The translations under genes were made by a program, and so were the position numbers. This document shows, one piece after another, positions 36,094-45,630 of a stretch of DNA of 64,000 nt. Each line of letters starts with the position of its first letter. Position 1 is the first letter of the stretch. Below the pieces are notes generated by a model. The model was not told the DNA's origin and did no database searches. It saw only the letters and a program-made list of their open reading frames with translations. The stretch spans positions 1-64,000 of the forward strand of contig JAOXRS010000193.1 in the NCBI GenBank assembly GCA_025800385.1, in the 5' to 3' direction. This DNA is from Candidatus Albibeggiatoa sp. nov. NOAA (lineage in GTDB: Bacteria > Pseudomonadota > Gammaproteobacteria > Beggiatoales > Beggiatoaceae).

Positions 36094-38004
36094 ATGTACG
36101 TCAGGGTTATTCTGCTTTTAGGACTGTGTTTTACAGTTTCTACGCAAGCCGCTAATTTATTGCAACAACGCTTCCAATTTAAACAAGCTTATCAAGCGAT
36201 TCAAAAACAAGATATTGAACAATTTCAACAATTGACGGAGAATTTTCAGGACTATGAAATTGCTCATTATCTGACATTTTTTCAACTGTTTCACAATATT
36301 GAGCAAGCTAAATCTGACGATGTAAAAGCTTATCTGGAAATTTATGCAGATTCGCCCACCGCAAATATTTTACGCACTCAATGGCTAAGTCAATTGGCTA
36401 AAGCTAAGGATTGGGAGCAGTATCAGACTTTTTATCAGCCGCAGAAAAATACCATTTTACAATGTCATGCTCTTTATGCGCGTTTGCAACAAGGTGAACC
36501 TTTAAAGCAATGGCAAATGCAAGCCGTCAAGCTGTGGTTGGTTGGTAAGTCTCAGCCTGATGAATGTGATCCTATATTTGCTGAATTATATAAAAATAAT
36601 GTAATTACACCAGAATTACGCTGGCAACGTACTTTATTAAGTTTACAAAATAAACAATTTAGATTGGCAAATTATTTGGCGAAAAGTTTAGATCAAGATA
36701 AAAAAGTATGGGTAAGTCGTTGGCAGGCTGCACATAAAAGCCCCGAAACCATCTTGAAAAAAGTGAAATACGCAGATAGTACGATTGCCCGAGATTTATT
36801 GATTTATGGCACAAAACGCTTGGCGCGGCGCAATGCTAAATTAGCCCATGATTATTGGGATGGTTTTAAGCAAAACTACAATTTTACTGAATCGGAAAAA
36901 GATGAAATTGACAGCTATATTGCGTTATGGGCAGCGGATCAAAAAGTCAATGAATCGCTAAGTTGGTTGATGGAAGCGGAAATTCAAAATGAAAAAATGC
37001 GTCAATCAATGTTGAATATTGCCTTAACCCAAGAAAATTGGGCGGCAATTATTAAATTTGTCACCGATTTCAATGACGCGATTGAAGCAGAAGATCAATG
37101 GCAATATTGGCTTGCTCGCGCTTATGAACAAACTGGTAAATTTGAAAAAGCCAAAGCGATTTACGAAAAAGTTGCCCAACATCGTACTTATTACGGTTTT
37201 CTTGCTGCTGAGCGATTGCAGCAACCGTTTGCATTTGAGCAAGCTGAATTTAAAATTGATCCTGTGGCTAAACAAAAATTATTGGAAAATCCTGCATTGA
37301 TTCGAGCCAGAGAGTTGTATTTTCTCGGTTTTATCAATTATGCACGGATGGAATGGCAGCAGGCCTTAAAAGATTTAAAACAAGATGAAATGCAAGTATT
37401 AACTGCGATTACCAGTGAGTGGGGTTGGCATGATCGGTCAATTCGTACCGCCAGCAAAGCCGATATGCATGATGACTTGAGTCGGCGTTTTCCTCGTCCG
37501 TATTATGATTGGGTGTTAAATCAAGCAGAGGATCGAGATATTGCGTTTGGTTGGGTATATGCAATTATTCGCCAAGAAAGTGCGTTTCAAACTGATGCCA
37601 AATCTGGTGCAAATGCGATGGGCTTGATGCAATTGTTACCTGCAACCGCTCGGCAAATGGCGAACAAATATAAAATTAAGTTAGCCGCAAACAAAGATAT
37701 TTTAAATCCAGAAAAAAATATTGAGTTGGGTACAGGTTATCTGCGTTATTTATTAGACAGATTTGATGATAACTATCTGTTGGCTACAGCGGCTTATAAT
37801 GCAGGCCCAGGGCGAGCAAACCGCTGGCGTAAAGAGCGCGCATGTATTGCACCTGACATGTGGGTGGAACTGATTCCATTTAGTGAAACCCGAAAATATG
37901 TGAAGCGGGTGATGAGCTACACGGTTGTTTTTGAATACTTGATGTTAGGTCATGAAGATGTTGAACCAATGCGTTTAAGCCCTGTGCAAGAGCAAGGTTG
38001 TTAA
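36094..38004 (+). CDS. slt: Soluble lytic murein transglycosylase
   Basis: Cleaves the MurNAc-GlcNAc bond of peptidoglycan in the periplasm, forming anhydro-MurNAc ends. A signal peptide (residues 1-20, ending in TQAA) is followed by a long superhelical domain of paired helices typical of Slt70, then the SLT catalytic domain from about residue 480. The catalytic Glu is residue 495 (IIRQESAF), with GLMQLLPATA and TAAYNAGPGR confirming the family. At 636 aa it matches E. coli Slt70 (645). It is probably monocistronic; the next gene starts 79 bases later with its own ribosome site. Confidence 0.95.
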   Translation: MYVRVILLLGLCFTVSTQAANLLQQRFQFKQAYQAIQKQDIEQFQQLTENFQDYEIAHYLTFFQLFHNIEQAKSDDVKAYLEIYADSPTANILRTQWLSQLAKAKDWEQYQTFYQPQKNTILQCHALYARLQQGEPLKQWQMQAVKLWLVGKSQPDECDPIFAELYKNNVITPELRWQRTLLSLQNKQFRLANYLAKSLDQDKKVWVSRWQAAHKSPETILKKVKYADSTIARDLLIYGTKRLARRNAKLAHDYWDGFKQNYNFTESEKDEIDSYIALWAADQKVNESLSWLMEAEIQNEKMRQSMLNIALTQENWAAIIKFVTDFNDAIEAEDQWQYWLARAYEQTGKFEKAKAIYEKVAQHRTYYGFLAAERLQQPFAFEQAEFKIDPVAKQKLLENPALIRARELYFLGFINYARMEWQQALKDLKQDEMQVLTAITSEWGWHDRSIRTASKADMHDDLSRRFPRPYYDWVLNQAEDRDIAFGWVYAIIRQESAFQTDAKSGANAMGLMQLLPATARQMANKYKIKLAANKDILNPEKNIELGTGYLRYLLDRFDDNYLLATAAYNAGPGRANRWRKERACIAPDMWVELIPFSETRKYVKRVMSYTVVFEYLMLGHEDVEPMRLSPVQEQGC

Positions 38005-38082
38005 GATTGTCGGCATCTTACAAAATATGATACAGTTGCCAAACTTTTGTCAAAAACAGCACTTTTTAAAAAGGATTTCAAT

Positions 38083-38769
38083 ATGAAGTTACGTTATGCT
38101 GCGGCGTTAACGATGGGTTTATTTGCATCTTCATTGTCAGCTGCTGAATTAACTCAAGACGAAAAATTAAGCTATAGCTTTGGACAAAACATCGGTAGCA
38201 CGCTGAAAAAACAAGACATCGAAATCAATCTTGATAAGCTGATGTTAGGAATTAAGGAAGCGTTAGCGGGTGAGTTCACTACTTTAACTGAAGAACAGGT
38301 TCAAACCACTTTAATGGATTTCCGTAAAGCCCAATTTGCTAAAAAAGCGGAAGAAAAGCGTCAACTAGCAGAAAAAAATCGGACAGATGGCGAAAAGTTT
38401 TTAGCTGAAAATGCCAAAAAAGCAGGTGTTAAAGTCACTGATAGCGGTTTACAGTATGAAATCTTAACAGAAGGCAAAGGCGATAGCCCGAAAGCAACAG
38501 ACACGGTTACAGTACATTATCGTGGCACGTTGTTAGATGGTTCTGAGTTCGATAGCTCTTACAGCCGTAATCAACCGACTTCTTTTGCTTTAAACCGTGT
38601 GATTAAAGGTTGGACTGAAGGTTTACAATTGATGAAACCGGGTGGAAAAGCGAAATTTGCGATTCCTTCTGATTTAGCGTATGGCAAAACAGGTATTCCG
38701 GGTGGCAAAATTGGCCCTGATTCAACATTGATTTTTGAAGTTGAATTGATTTCTGTTGATAAAAAGTAA
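38083..38769 (+). CDS. FKBP-type peptidyl-prolyl isomerase, periplasmic (FkpA/Mip type)
   Basis: A periplasmic folding helper. The start is placed at 38083, where AAAAAGGA lies seven bases upstream; the frame opens at 38047. A signal peptide (to about residue 21, SLSAAE) precedes an N-terminal helical dimerisation domain (with LSYSFGQNIG), a long Lys/Glu-rich helix, and a C-terminal FKBP domain (VTVHYRGTLLDGSEFDSSY, ending FEVELISV). The arrangement and the 229-aa length match FkpA and Mip. It is placed downstream of slt and may share its transcript. Confidence 0.93.
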   Translation: MKLRYAAALTMGLFASSLSAAELTQDEKLSYSFGQNIGSTLKKQDIEINLDKLMLGIKEALAGEFTTLTEEQVQTTLMDFRKAQFAKKAEEKRQLAEKNRTDGEKFLAENAKKAGVKVTDSGLQYEILTEGKGDSPKATDTVTVHYRGTLLDGSEFDSSYSRNQPTSFALNRVIKGWTEGLQLMKPGGKAKFAIPSDLAYGKTGIPGGKIGPDSTLIFEVELISVDKK

Positions 38770-38784
38770 TTTCTCATTTTAGAG

Positions 38785-38816
38785 CTGGCGATCTTTAACC
38801 TAAGGTTGTCAGTTTT
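38785..38816 (+). terminator. Possible terminator after the FKBP gene
   Basis: CTGGC at 38785-38789 can pair with GTCAG at 38808-38812, with an inner AACC/GGTT stem, and four T follow. The stem is short, so the call is tentative. Confidence 0.3.
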
Positions 38817-38851
38817 CATCTCATTTTATAATCCCCAAGTTTGGAGTCGGT

Positions 38852-39616
38852 ATGCAAAGGGTTGTGTTTAATCAAAAAGGGGGCGTTGGTAAGTCAACGA
38901 TTACATGTAATTTAGCGGCGATTAGTGCGTCACGAGGCAAGAAAACCTTAGTGATTGACTTAGACCAGCAAGCCAATTCCACACATTATTTACTCGGTGA
39001 CAAAGCTGAAACAACCCAACCCAATTTAGGCAAGTTTTTTGAGCAAATGTTAAGTTTTAGTCTATATGACAAGAAAACCGATGCTTTTATTCATCCAACC
39101 CCGTATGAAAACTTATACATTATGCCTGCTGATCCAGAGCTTTACAGTTTGCAATCCAAGTTAGAATCACGTTATAAAATTTACAAATTACGTGACACTT
39201 TACGCGAACTGACGGATTTTGATGAAATTTATATTGATACGCCACCCGCGTTAAACTTTTATACCCAATCAGCATTAATTGCAGTGGATCGTTGTTTAAT
39301 CCCTTTTGACTGCGATGATTTTTCACGCAAAGCATTGTATACGTTGCAAAATAATGTACAGGAAATTAAAGCAGATCATAATTCCAATTTACATGTTGAA
39401 GGGATTATTGTGAATCAATTTCAGCCTCGCGCAAAGTTGCCAACGCAGTTAGTTGAAGAGTTAATTGCTGAGGGGTTGCCTGTTTTAAATACGCGTATTT
39501 CCAGTTCGGTCAAAGTCAGAGAATCACATCAAACTTCAACCCCTCTGATTTTCTTTGATGATAAACATAAGATTACACAGGCTTTTGTTGAATTGTATGA
39601 AGAACTAAGTCAATAG
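38852..39616 (+). CDS. ParA/Soj-family ATPase, orphan
   Basis: A 254-aa ParA-type ATPase. The deviant Walker A motif KGGVGKST is at residues 9-16, with DLDQQANST (Walker A'), and IDTPPALNF (Walker B). Such ATPases position cargo on the nucleoid: chromosomes, plasmids, chemosensory arrays or storage and enzyme bodies. No ParB-like gene or parS-like repeat is adjacent, and the protein lacks the N-terminal DNA-binding domain of plasmid ParAs. The next intact gene is the PHA synthase, and a chemosensory operon lies 3 kb away; either could give a cargo, but this is inference. Confidence 0.88.
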   Translation: MQRVVFNQKGGVGKSTITCNLAAISASRGKKTLVIDLDQQANSTHYLLGDKAETTQPNLGKFFEQMLSFSLYDKKTDAFIHPTPYENLYIMPADPELYSLQSKLESRYKIYKLRDTLRELTDFDEIYIDTPPALNFYTQSALIAVDRCLIPFDCDDFSRKALYTLQNNVQEIKADHNSNLHVEGIIVNQFQPRAKLPTQLVEELIAEGLPVLNTRISSSVKVRESHQTSTPLIFFDDKHKITQAFVELYEELSQ

Positions 39617-39672
39617 CATTATTTATCATCTGCGCTTTATCTATTTCCATATCTGTTAAGTCTGTTTTTTAT

Positions 39673-39905
39673 AAATCAACTAATGGTATGAAGAGACATC
39701 TTGCAGTAGATAGTTTAGGTTTTCCATTTTTTACCCACTGCACCAAGGCTAACATTTCTGATGATGCAGGCTTGGTTGAGATGCTGACGATTAATATCCA
39801 ATATTTTAGGAATAAGCCTTTAGATTTACTTAAAATAACTATTCTCTTAGATATTGGATTGTTGAACGTTGTAAATCTCTTGTTAAGAATTTTGAACTTA
39901 ACCTC
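39673..39905 (+). pseudogene. Transposase remnant A (DDE type, internal deletion)
   Basis: Reading rightward, TNGMKRHLAVDSLGFPFF and THCTKANISDDAGLVEML match the catalytic core of an IS5/IS4-type transposase, ending at ILLD (39852). The C-terminal piece WIVERCKSLVKNFE resumes at 39855 in another frame, so roughly 70 residues between are missing. No start, no terminal inverted repeats and no complete catalytic triad remain. It is dead. The antisense open frame over this region is an artefact. Confidence 0.75.
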
Positions 39906-39908
39906 TCT

Positions 39909-40068
39909 CAAGGAGATATAGGAGTTATCGCGAAAGACAATTAGGCTGTTTATAGAAGCAGTGTGGTAGATAGCGAAAACGGGAAGTCTTTGGAGAAACT
40001 TGCCAGAAAAATATGGACATTGGCATAGAATGTATGTGAGATATAGCAAGTGGTCATATATACGATAA
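39909..40068 (+). pseudogene. Transposase remnant B (N-terminal part, IS5 type)
   Basis: Directly after remnant A, the translation QGDIGVIAKDN continues, after a one-base frameshift at 39942, as RLFIEAVW, then a stop at 39967, then IAKTGSLWRNLPEKYGHW and HRMYVRYSKW. This is the N-terminal DUF4096-type domain of IS5-family transposases. It carries a frameshift and a stop codon and has lost its C-terminal half. Its order relative to remnant A (C-terminal piece before N-terminal piece) shows that two different elements are joined. Confidence 0.75.
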
Positions 40069-40403
40069 AACCTTCTAGTGGCACTTTTTTTTTCTATATA
40101 TCTGTTCTGTGGTAATGACTTATAGGGGTGAAATTTGCCACTTCTTAATAGTCTGTTACGCAAAATATGTGGAATCCAGCACCTCAAGAATATTCATTAG
40201 GATAACAAACTCTTATTTTTCGCGAAGCCGCAGCTTTGAATGAGTTATATCGGATGAATGGTTTCATATTATTACCAGCCTATTTGCTTTAATGCTGATC
40301 TAAGCCTTTGTTAAACTGCATATAAATGACTTGCGAACAGCTTGATATTCAGTTATATTGTGCGTTGCACAAAATATTGAAACCTTGCGGTGAGGAACTT
40401 TGC

Positions 40404-42230
40404 ATGACTCAAAAAACTAGCGCGGATACCCCTTTGCTAGATGCTTACGAACCTTTTGAAATTTTGGTCACGTGGCAGCAAATTTTTGAACGTAGCCAAA
40501 ATCTAATTAACCATTTAGCAGTCAAACGATCAAAAGCTGATAAATTACCTAAACTTAATCTTGACCCTTTAAATATAAGTGAAGCTTATCAAGAGCTTAG
40601 CTTTAAATTATTGACTAACCCAGAAAGATTAGTTAATGCACAAATTTCTTACTGGACTGAACACTATAAACTACTTGAAAATGTATCAAAGCGTGCTGTA
40701 AATCCAGAAGTTGCACCTTATATTGCCCCAGAACGTACTGACCGTCGCTTTAATGATGAAGCGTGGGAACAGTCACCTGTTTTTGATTATGTCAAACAAG
40801 CTTATCTTATGACTTCACGCTGGTTACATGATGTGGTGACTTTGGCTGAATTAGAAGAAGATAGCACTCACGCGCGTAAAGTAGAATTTTATACCCAACA
40901 ATTGATTGATGCTTTATCTCCAAGTAATTTCGCAGCAACAAACCCTGAAGTATTAGCCATTGCACTGGAAACAGGCGGCAAGAGCTTATTAGATGGTTTA
41001 AATAATTTCCTTGCTGATTTAGAGCGTGGCAAAGGTAAATTACAAATCAAAATGACGGATTTAGATGCTTTCGAATTGGGTGAAAATATTGCGACAACCC
41101 CTGGGAAAGTGATTTATCAAAATGACTTGATGCAGGTTATTCAATATTCACCGAGCACTGACAAAGTCCATAAACGTCCATTATTAATTATTCCACCTTG
41201 GATTAACAAGTTTTATATTTTAGATTTACGTCCGAAAAATTCTTTTATTAAATGGGCTGTGGATCAAGGCCATACTGTCTTTATTTTATCTTGGATTAAT
41301 CCTGATGGTAGCCATGCTGATAAGTCTTTCGAACATTATATGCTTGAAGGGCCTATTGAAGCCTTAGATGTGATTGAACAAGCAACAGGCGAAAAAGAAG
41401 TGAATGCCATTGGTTATTGTATCGGCGGTACATTGCTCGCATCATCTCTCGCTTATTTAGAGCATAAAAAAGACAATCGTATTGCCAGCGCAACTTACTT
41501 CACGACCTTGTTAGATTTCACTGACCCCGGTGATCTGCAATTATTTATCGATGAAGATCAAGTCAGCTCTATCGAAGAAAAAATGGCTAAAAATGGCTAT
41601 TTAGATGGTAGCGAAATGGCGGGTACATTCAATATGTTGCGCCCTAATGATTTAATCTGGTCTTTCTATGTTGATAACTATTTGAAAGGCAACCAAGCGA
41701 GTGCGTTTGATTTATTATACTGGAACTCTGATTCTACGCGTATGCCAGCGAAGATGCATAGTTTCTATTTACGTAACATGTATTTATATAACTTGTTAAA
41801 AGAGCCTAAAGGGGTTAATTTAGCAGGCGTTGACATTGATTTAAGTACAATCAAAACCCCAACTTATTTTGTTTCTGCTCATGACGATCATATTGCACCT
41901 TGGAAAATGACTTATGAAGGCACAAACTTAATGGGCGGGCCTGTTCGCTTTGTGCTTGGTGGTTCTGGTCATATTGCGGGTATCATCAACCCACCAGAGA
42001 AAAATAAGTATTTCTATCTCACCAATAACAAAACTAAGACTACTAAAAATCCAGATACTTGGATTAAGGGTGCGAAGAAGAATGAAGGCTCTTGGTGGCC
42101 AGATTGGGCTGGTTGGGTGAAAGGCCATGCGGATGGTGAAGTTGAAGCACGCACACCAGGTGAAGGCAAATTACCTGCGTTAGAAGATGCTCCCGGAAGT
42201 TATGTGAAAATGCGTATTACGCACAGCTAA
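40404..42230 (+). CDS. phaC: Class I poly(3-hydroxyalkanoate) synthase
   Basis: Polymerises 3-hydroxyacyl-CoA into storage polyester at the granule surface. The start is placed at 40404, where GAGGAA lies six to seven bases upstream; the frame extends to 40326. The protein is 608 aa, as in class I synthases. The catalytic residues are Cys339 in GYCIGGT, Asp495 in DDHIAPW and His523 in GSGHIAGI. No phaA, phaB, phaE or phasin gene adjoins it, so precursors must come from genes elsewhere. The absence of PhaE nearby and the full N-terminal domain exclude class III. Confidence 0.95.
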   Translation: MTQKTSADTPLLDAYEPFEILVTWQQIFERSQNLINHLAVKRSKADKLPKLNLDPLNISEAYQELSFKLLTNPERLVNAQISYWTEHYKLLENVSKRAVNPEVAPYIAPERTDRRFNDEAWEQSPVFDYVKQAYLMTSRWLHDVVTLAELEEDSTHARKVEFYTQQLIDALSPSNFAATNPEVLAIALETGGKSLLDGLNNFLADLERGKGKLQIKMTDLDAFELGENIATTPGKVIYQNDLMQVIQYSPSTDKVHKRPLLIIPPWINKFYILDLRPKNSFIKWAVDQGHTVFILSWINPDGSHADKSFEHYMLEGPIEALDVIEQATGEKEVNAIGYCIGGTLLASSLAYLEHKKDNRIASATYFTTLLDFTDPGDLQLFIDEDQVSSIEEKMAKNGYLDGSEMAGTFNMLRPNDLIWSFYVDNYLKGNQASAFDLLYWNSDSTRMPAKMHSFYLRNMYLYNLLKEPKGVNLAGVDIDLSTIKTPTYFVSAHDDHIAPWKMTYEGTNLMGGPVRFVLGGSGHIAGIINPPEKNKYFYLTNNKTKTTKNPDTWIKGAKKNEGSWWPDWAGWVKGHADGEVEARTPGEGKLPALEDAPGSYVKMRITHS

Positions 42231-42240
42231 TATATTTATC

Positions 42241-42282
42241 AGTGAGACAGTTATCGGTTAATATGATTGATGACTGCTCACT
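42241..42282 (+). terminator. Hairpin after phaC
   Basis: Bases 42241-42255 pair with 42269-42282 over 14 positions with one bulged A and one G-U pair. It starts 10 bases after the phaC stop. The following sequence is only moderately T-rich. Confidence 0.55.
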
Positions 42283-42329
42283 TACATTCTCATTGAAAAG
42301 CTCAATAATAGCTTGTCCAGTCAAAAGCT

Positions 42330-43373
42330 TTATTCATATAACATCACATCACCAATCGCTTGTGCCCATTGATTAAATGCGGGTACGCTGAATAAATCAT
42401 TACCAATTGCACGATGCATGTCAGACACCAACATCACACCCATTTCTCGATGTCTAAATCGTGTGGCAAAATCCAAAATATGCCCATAAACTTCAGTAGC
42501 CTCAGGCTGATCTTTAGCACGAATCGCCCGACCAACTAGCGCAGCAGCAACAGCATATTGCAAATCAGTATCATGAGGTGGTTCAACTGCTTGGCCTTGA
42601 ATAATTGCATCTAAATCAGGCATGTTCTCCAAGTTCATAATGAAAGTATGCAACTCAATTCCTGCTGCATCACCCACACAAGCTTGCAATGAACCTAACA
42701 GTAAATCGGGGTAATCAATAAACTTTTGTAACGCGCGGTGAGCAAACTCCCATGAACGAGGAGAAGGAAATGCAACAGGATTATGAGCAGGATCAAAATC
42801 GAACAATAGTTCAGGCCGAAAACGCAGAAAGCCAATAATACGCTCATCAATCTGATGCTGATATGCCCATGCAACCCAATCATCTAAGTAAACTGACACT
42901 TCAAAATGAGAAAAGCGATTAGCTAGCGGTGCAGGCATTGCGTAAGTCACGCCCCGATCACCTTGCCGATTCCCTGCTGCAAAAATTGCCCAACCATTAG
43001 GTACTTGATATTCCCCCAAACGCCGATCTAAAATCAATTGATATGCGGCAGCAGAAACACTGGGAGGAGCAGAAGTAATCTCATCTAAAAACAAGATTCC
43101 CGATGTACCATGCTTAGCTTTATTAGGTAACAGTGCAGGCGTTGCCCATTCCACCATATCATCAACTCGAAAAGGAATACCGCGTAAATCACTGGGTTCC
43201 ATTTGAGATAAGCGAATATCAATCACAGGTACTTGATGCTTGGCTGCAATTTGAGCCACGATTTGGGATTTACCAATACCTGGTGCACCCCATAACATAA
43301 CGGGTGTATGATGCCCTCGATCAGTACTAAGAAATTCTTGCTCTAAAATAACGCTTAAATGCGCTGGCCGCAT
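42330..43373 (-). CDS. MoxR-type AAA+ ATPase
   Basis: A 347-aa AAA_5 ATPase with Walker A GAPGIGKS near residue 30, Walker B ILFLDEI near residue 94, a sensor 1 Asn in FAAGNRQGD and an arginine-finger region (PLANRFSHFEV). The start has GGAGGGG just upstream. MoxR-type ATPases work as chaperones, usually with a VWA-domain partner encoded next door. Here the neighbours are phaC (convergent) and a CNNM transporter (160 bases upstream), and no VWA gene is in sight. The client is unknown. Confidence 0.88.
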   Translation of the reverse strand: MRPAHLSVILEQEFLSTDRGHHTPVMLWGAPGIGKSQIVAQIAAKHQVPVIDIRLSQMEPSDLRGIPFRVDDMVEWATPALLPNKAKHGTSGILFLDEITSAPPSVSAAAYQLILDRRLGEYQVPNGWAIFAAGNRQGDRGVTYAMPAPLANRFSHFEVSVYLDDWVAWAYQHQIDERIIGFLRFRPELLFDFDPAHNPVAFPSPRSWEFAHRALQKFIDYPDLLLGSLQACVGDAAGIELHTFIMNLENMPDLDAIIQGQAVEPPHDTDLQYAVAAALVGRAIRAKDQPEATEVYGHILDFATRFRHREMGVMLVSDMHRAIGNDLFSVPAFNQWAQAIGDVMLYE

Positions 43374-43533
43374 AGCCCCTCCAAATTTATTTTTATAATC
43401 AGCTTTTTTATATATGGGTGATCGTACACATTCCCATTTGAAAGCTTGTTAAATTTTTCTATTTACGAATTAACTATGCTTATTCCAAATAGATCACTTA
43501 GTTTTTTGAAATGATAAATTTTCCCATCAAAGC

Positions 43534-44823
43534 TTAATTTTCAGTGATTTTTTTTGCGGGTTGCCAACGGTTGGGGTAAATGCGTACCGTTTTTACTACT
43601 CTATCTCCTGACTGCATAATCTCAATCGGATAACCCTCTAAGCGTAAGCTAATACCTGATTCTGGTATCGCTTCTAAATATTCTAAAATCAAACCATTTA
43701 GGGTTTTAGGCCCTTCGGTTGGTAAATGCCATTTCATTGCCCGATTCAGTTCACGTACGGTAATACTGCCATCGACTAAATAGCTACCATCATCTAAGGG
43801 ATGGAAATCAGGAGTCAATACATCTGCAGGATTGGTGGTAAAGTCACCGACAATTTCTTCTAAAATATCTTCAAGTGTGACTAAACCCTGAATATCACCA
43901 TATTCATTGACAACCAAGCCAATACGACGCTTATGACGCTGGAAGTTTAAAAGCTGTGTATTTAATGGCGTGCCCTCTGGAACAAAGTATAAGTCTCGGG
44001 CTATTTTCTCTAAATCATCCTTATTCAGCATTTCATGTTCAAACAGGCGCACGGTTTTTCTTAAATGCATAATGCCAATGACGTTATCTATATTTTCACG
44101 ATATAGCGGTAAACGCGTATGTTGTGCTGTTGCAAGCTGTTCTCGAATGGTATCTAAGGGCGAATTTAAATCTATCCCAATGATTTCATGACGGGGAATC
44201 ATAATATCGTCCACCGTGACTTTTTCTAAATCTAAAATACTGAGCAGCATCTGCTGGTGACGTTTAGGGATAATGCCTTCTGCTTCATGAACAACGGTGC
44301 GTAACTCATCACTACTTAAACGATGACTATCATCATTGTTTTGTGAAATACCGATCAGTTTAAGTAGACCATTGCCCGCAATATTCAATAGCCAAACCAG
44401 TGGATAAAATAATTGTAAAAGTGGCTTAATCAATAAAGAAGCGGGAAATGCAACACGTTCGGGGTTGGTTGCAGCAATGGTTTTAGGCGTGACTTCACTA
44501 AAGATTAGGATAATGACGGTGAGTAATGCCGCTGCAACTGGGACACCTGCTTCTCCCATTAAGTCGATGGCAATGACAGTAGCAATAGAGGACGCAAGAA
44601 TATTAACAAAATTATTGCCCAGCAAGATGACTCCAATGAGGCGGTCAGGGCGTTCTAATAAATCACTTACGCGTTTGGCAGCTTTGTGCTTTTTTGCAGC
44701 TAAATGGCGCAAACGATAACGATTGATTGCCATCATGCTGGTTTCAGAGGCGGAAAAAAAGCCAGATGCAAAAACTAATAAAACCAGTACCCCTAATAAG
44801 ATACCTGTATGAAACCCGTCCAA
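43534..44823 (-). CDS. yfjD: CNNM/CorC-family membrane protein (DUF21, CBS pair, CorC_HlyC)
   Basis: A 429-aa inner-membrane protein of the CNNM/CorB type, close to E. coli YfjD (428 aa). The DUF21 membrane domain with four helices includes the family signature SGFFSASETSMMAINR and IFSEVTPKT. Two CBS domains (about 200-325) and a C-terminal CorC_HlyC domain (LDDGSYLVDGSITVRELN) follow. The family is linked to magnesium or cobalt export and to resistance to these metals, though transport activity of members is debated. The gene stands alone. Confidence 0.92.
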   Translation of the reverse strand: MDGFHTGILLGVLVLLVFASGFFSASETSMMAINRYRLRHLAAKKHKAAKRVSDLLERPDRLIGVILLGNNFVNILASSIATVIAIDLMGEAGVPVAAALLTVIILIFSEVTPKTIAATNPERVAFPASLLIKPLLQLFYPLVWLLNIAGNGLLKLIGISQNNDDSHRLSSDELRTVVHEAEGIIPKRHQQMLLSILDLEKVTVDDIMIPRHEIIGIDLNSPLDTIREQLATAQHTRLPLYRENIDNVIGIMHLRKTVRLFEHEMLNKDDLEKIARDLYFVPEGTPLNTQLLNFQRHKRRIGLVVNEYGDIQGLVTLEDILEEIVGDFTTNPADVLTPDFHPLDDGSYLVDGSITVRELNRAMKWHLPTEGPKTLNGLILEYLEAIPESGISLRLEGYPIEIMQSGDRVVKTVRIYPNRWQPAKKITEN

Positions 44824-45276
44824 AAAAAAATACCTATTGTTGTTGCCCGCTTACTGTTTATTGCAACTACTAGTTGTTGTCAAGCTTTAATCTACAGCCA
44901 TGAGTTACCTAATAGAAAAAAATAATTTTAACCTTTTGATATTAAATTATTTTAAATATTTATCAGCCGCTTTCATTTTATTGTTTTAATTCTGCTAGTC
45001 ATGTAGCTACAAAAATATCTATTTCGCAATTTATGTATGCTAGATTATTTATCTCTTAGATTTAAACGCTACCAAATTTGGCCATTTATGCTAAATCGAG
45101 CATATTTTTATGGATATTGGTGCTTGAAGTAGGCATTATTTTTGCTTAAAAAGCAGGTTTTAAGTAAGTAGATATAAGAAACCTAGCATGATATAAATTT
45201 ACAATACATTTTTTTGGTTTACACTTGATATATAACTCATTATGTATTTATTACTTTGCAGTATTGAGAGGACGGT
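44824..45276. other. Divergent intergenic region, yfjD and small exported protein
   Basis: About 450 very AT-rich bases. Apart from the promoter at 45218-45246 I see only short palindromic stretches such as TATGCT/AGCATA near 45088-45105. No gene is supported. Confidence 0.5.
45218..45246 (+). promoter_or_regulatory. Promoter of the 117-aa exported protein gene
   Basis: TTTACA (45218-45223), a 17-base spacer, then TATGTA (45241-45246). The start codon is 31 bases downstream and has GAGAGGA before it. Confidence 0.5.
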
Positions 45277-45630
45277 ATGAAATATTTGTTATTGCTCATT
45301 ACACTCATTGTTTCACCTTTCAGCTTTGCTGATGGGCTGGATAAAACAACTGATCTAAAGCCAATTGAGTTGCTACTAAAAGTAAAATATGTTGATATAG
45401 AAAATGGTTTTTACGGTTTTGAAACAATAGAAGGACGAAAGTATTTACCTACTAATATGCCTGATTCTTTCAAACAAGAAGGTTTAATTATTCAAGTAGT
45501 TGCAGTGCGTCAGCCTCATGTAGTAGGGATTCATATGTGGGGGGAATATATTCGGATTATCAGCATCCAAATGGTTGATTGTGAAATTGAACAAGAAAAC
45601 ATTCAAATGATTTGTAATAGTATTGATTAA
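45277..45630 (+). CDS. Small exported protein, unknown function
   Basis: A 117-residue protein with a signal peptide (residues 1-18, SFADG). The mature part has a compact beta-rich pattern: KVKYVDIENGFYGFETIEGRKY, then LP..MPDSFKQEGL and a conserved-looking GIHMWGEYIRI. I recall this pattern in small bacterial proteins without assigned function, but cannot name a family. Two Cys near the C-terminus (DCEIEQENIQMIC) could form a disulfide in the periplasm. It has its own promoter and ribosome site and is transcribed alone. Confidence 0.75.
   Translation: MKYLLLLITLIVSPFSFADGLDKTTDLKPIELLLKVKYVDIENGFYGFETIEGRKYLPTNMPDSFKQEGLIIQVVAVRQPHVVGIHMWGEYIRIISIQMVDCEIEQENIQMICNSID

Larger units (their letters stand above)
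39617..40403. other. IS-derived junk region upstream of phaC
   Basis: About 790 bases without an intact gene. The left half is the two transposase remnants. The rest (40069-40403) has scattered stops, a 7-base inverted repeat AGTGGCA/TGCCACT, and must contain the phaC promoter, which I cannot locate with confidence. Confidence 0.6.

Noticed and set aside
39669-40187. A 172-residue open frame on the minus strand
   Set aside because: The opposite strand encodes recognisable transposase pieces, and the antisense translation has no protein-like features or ribosome site.
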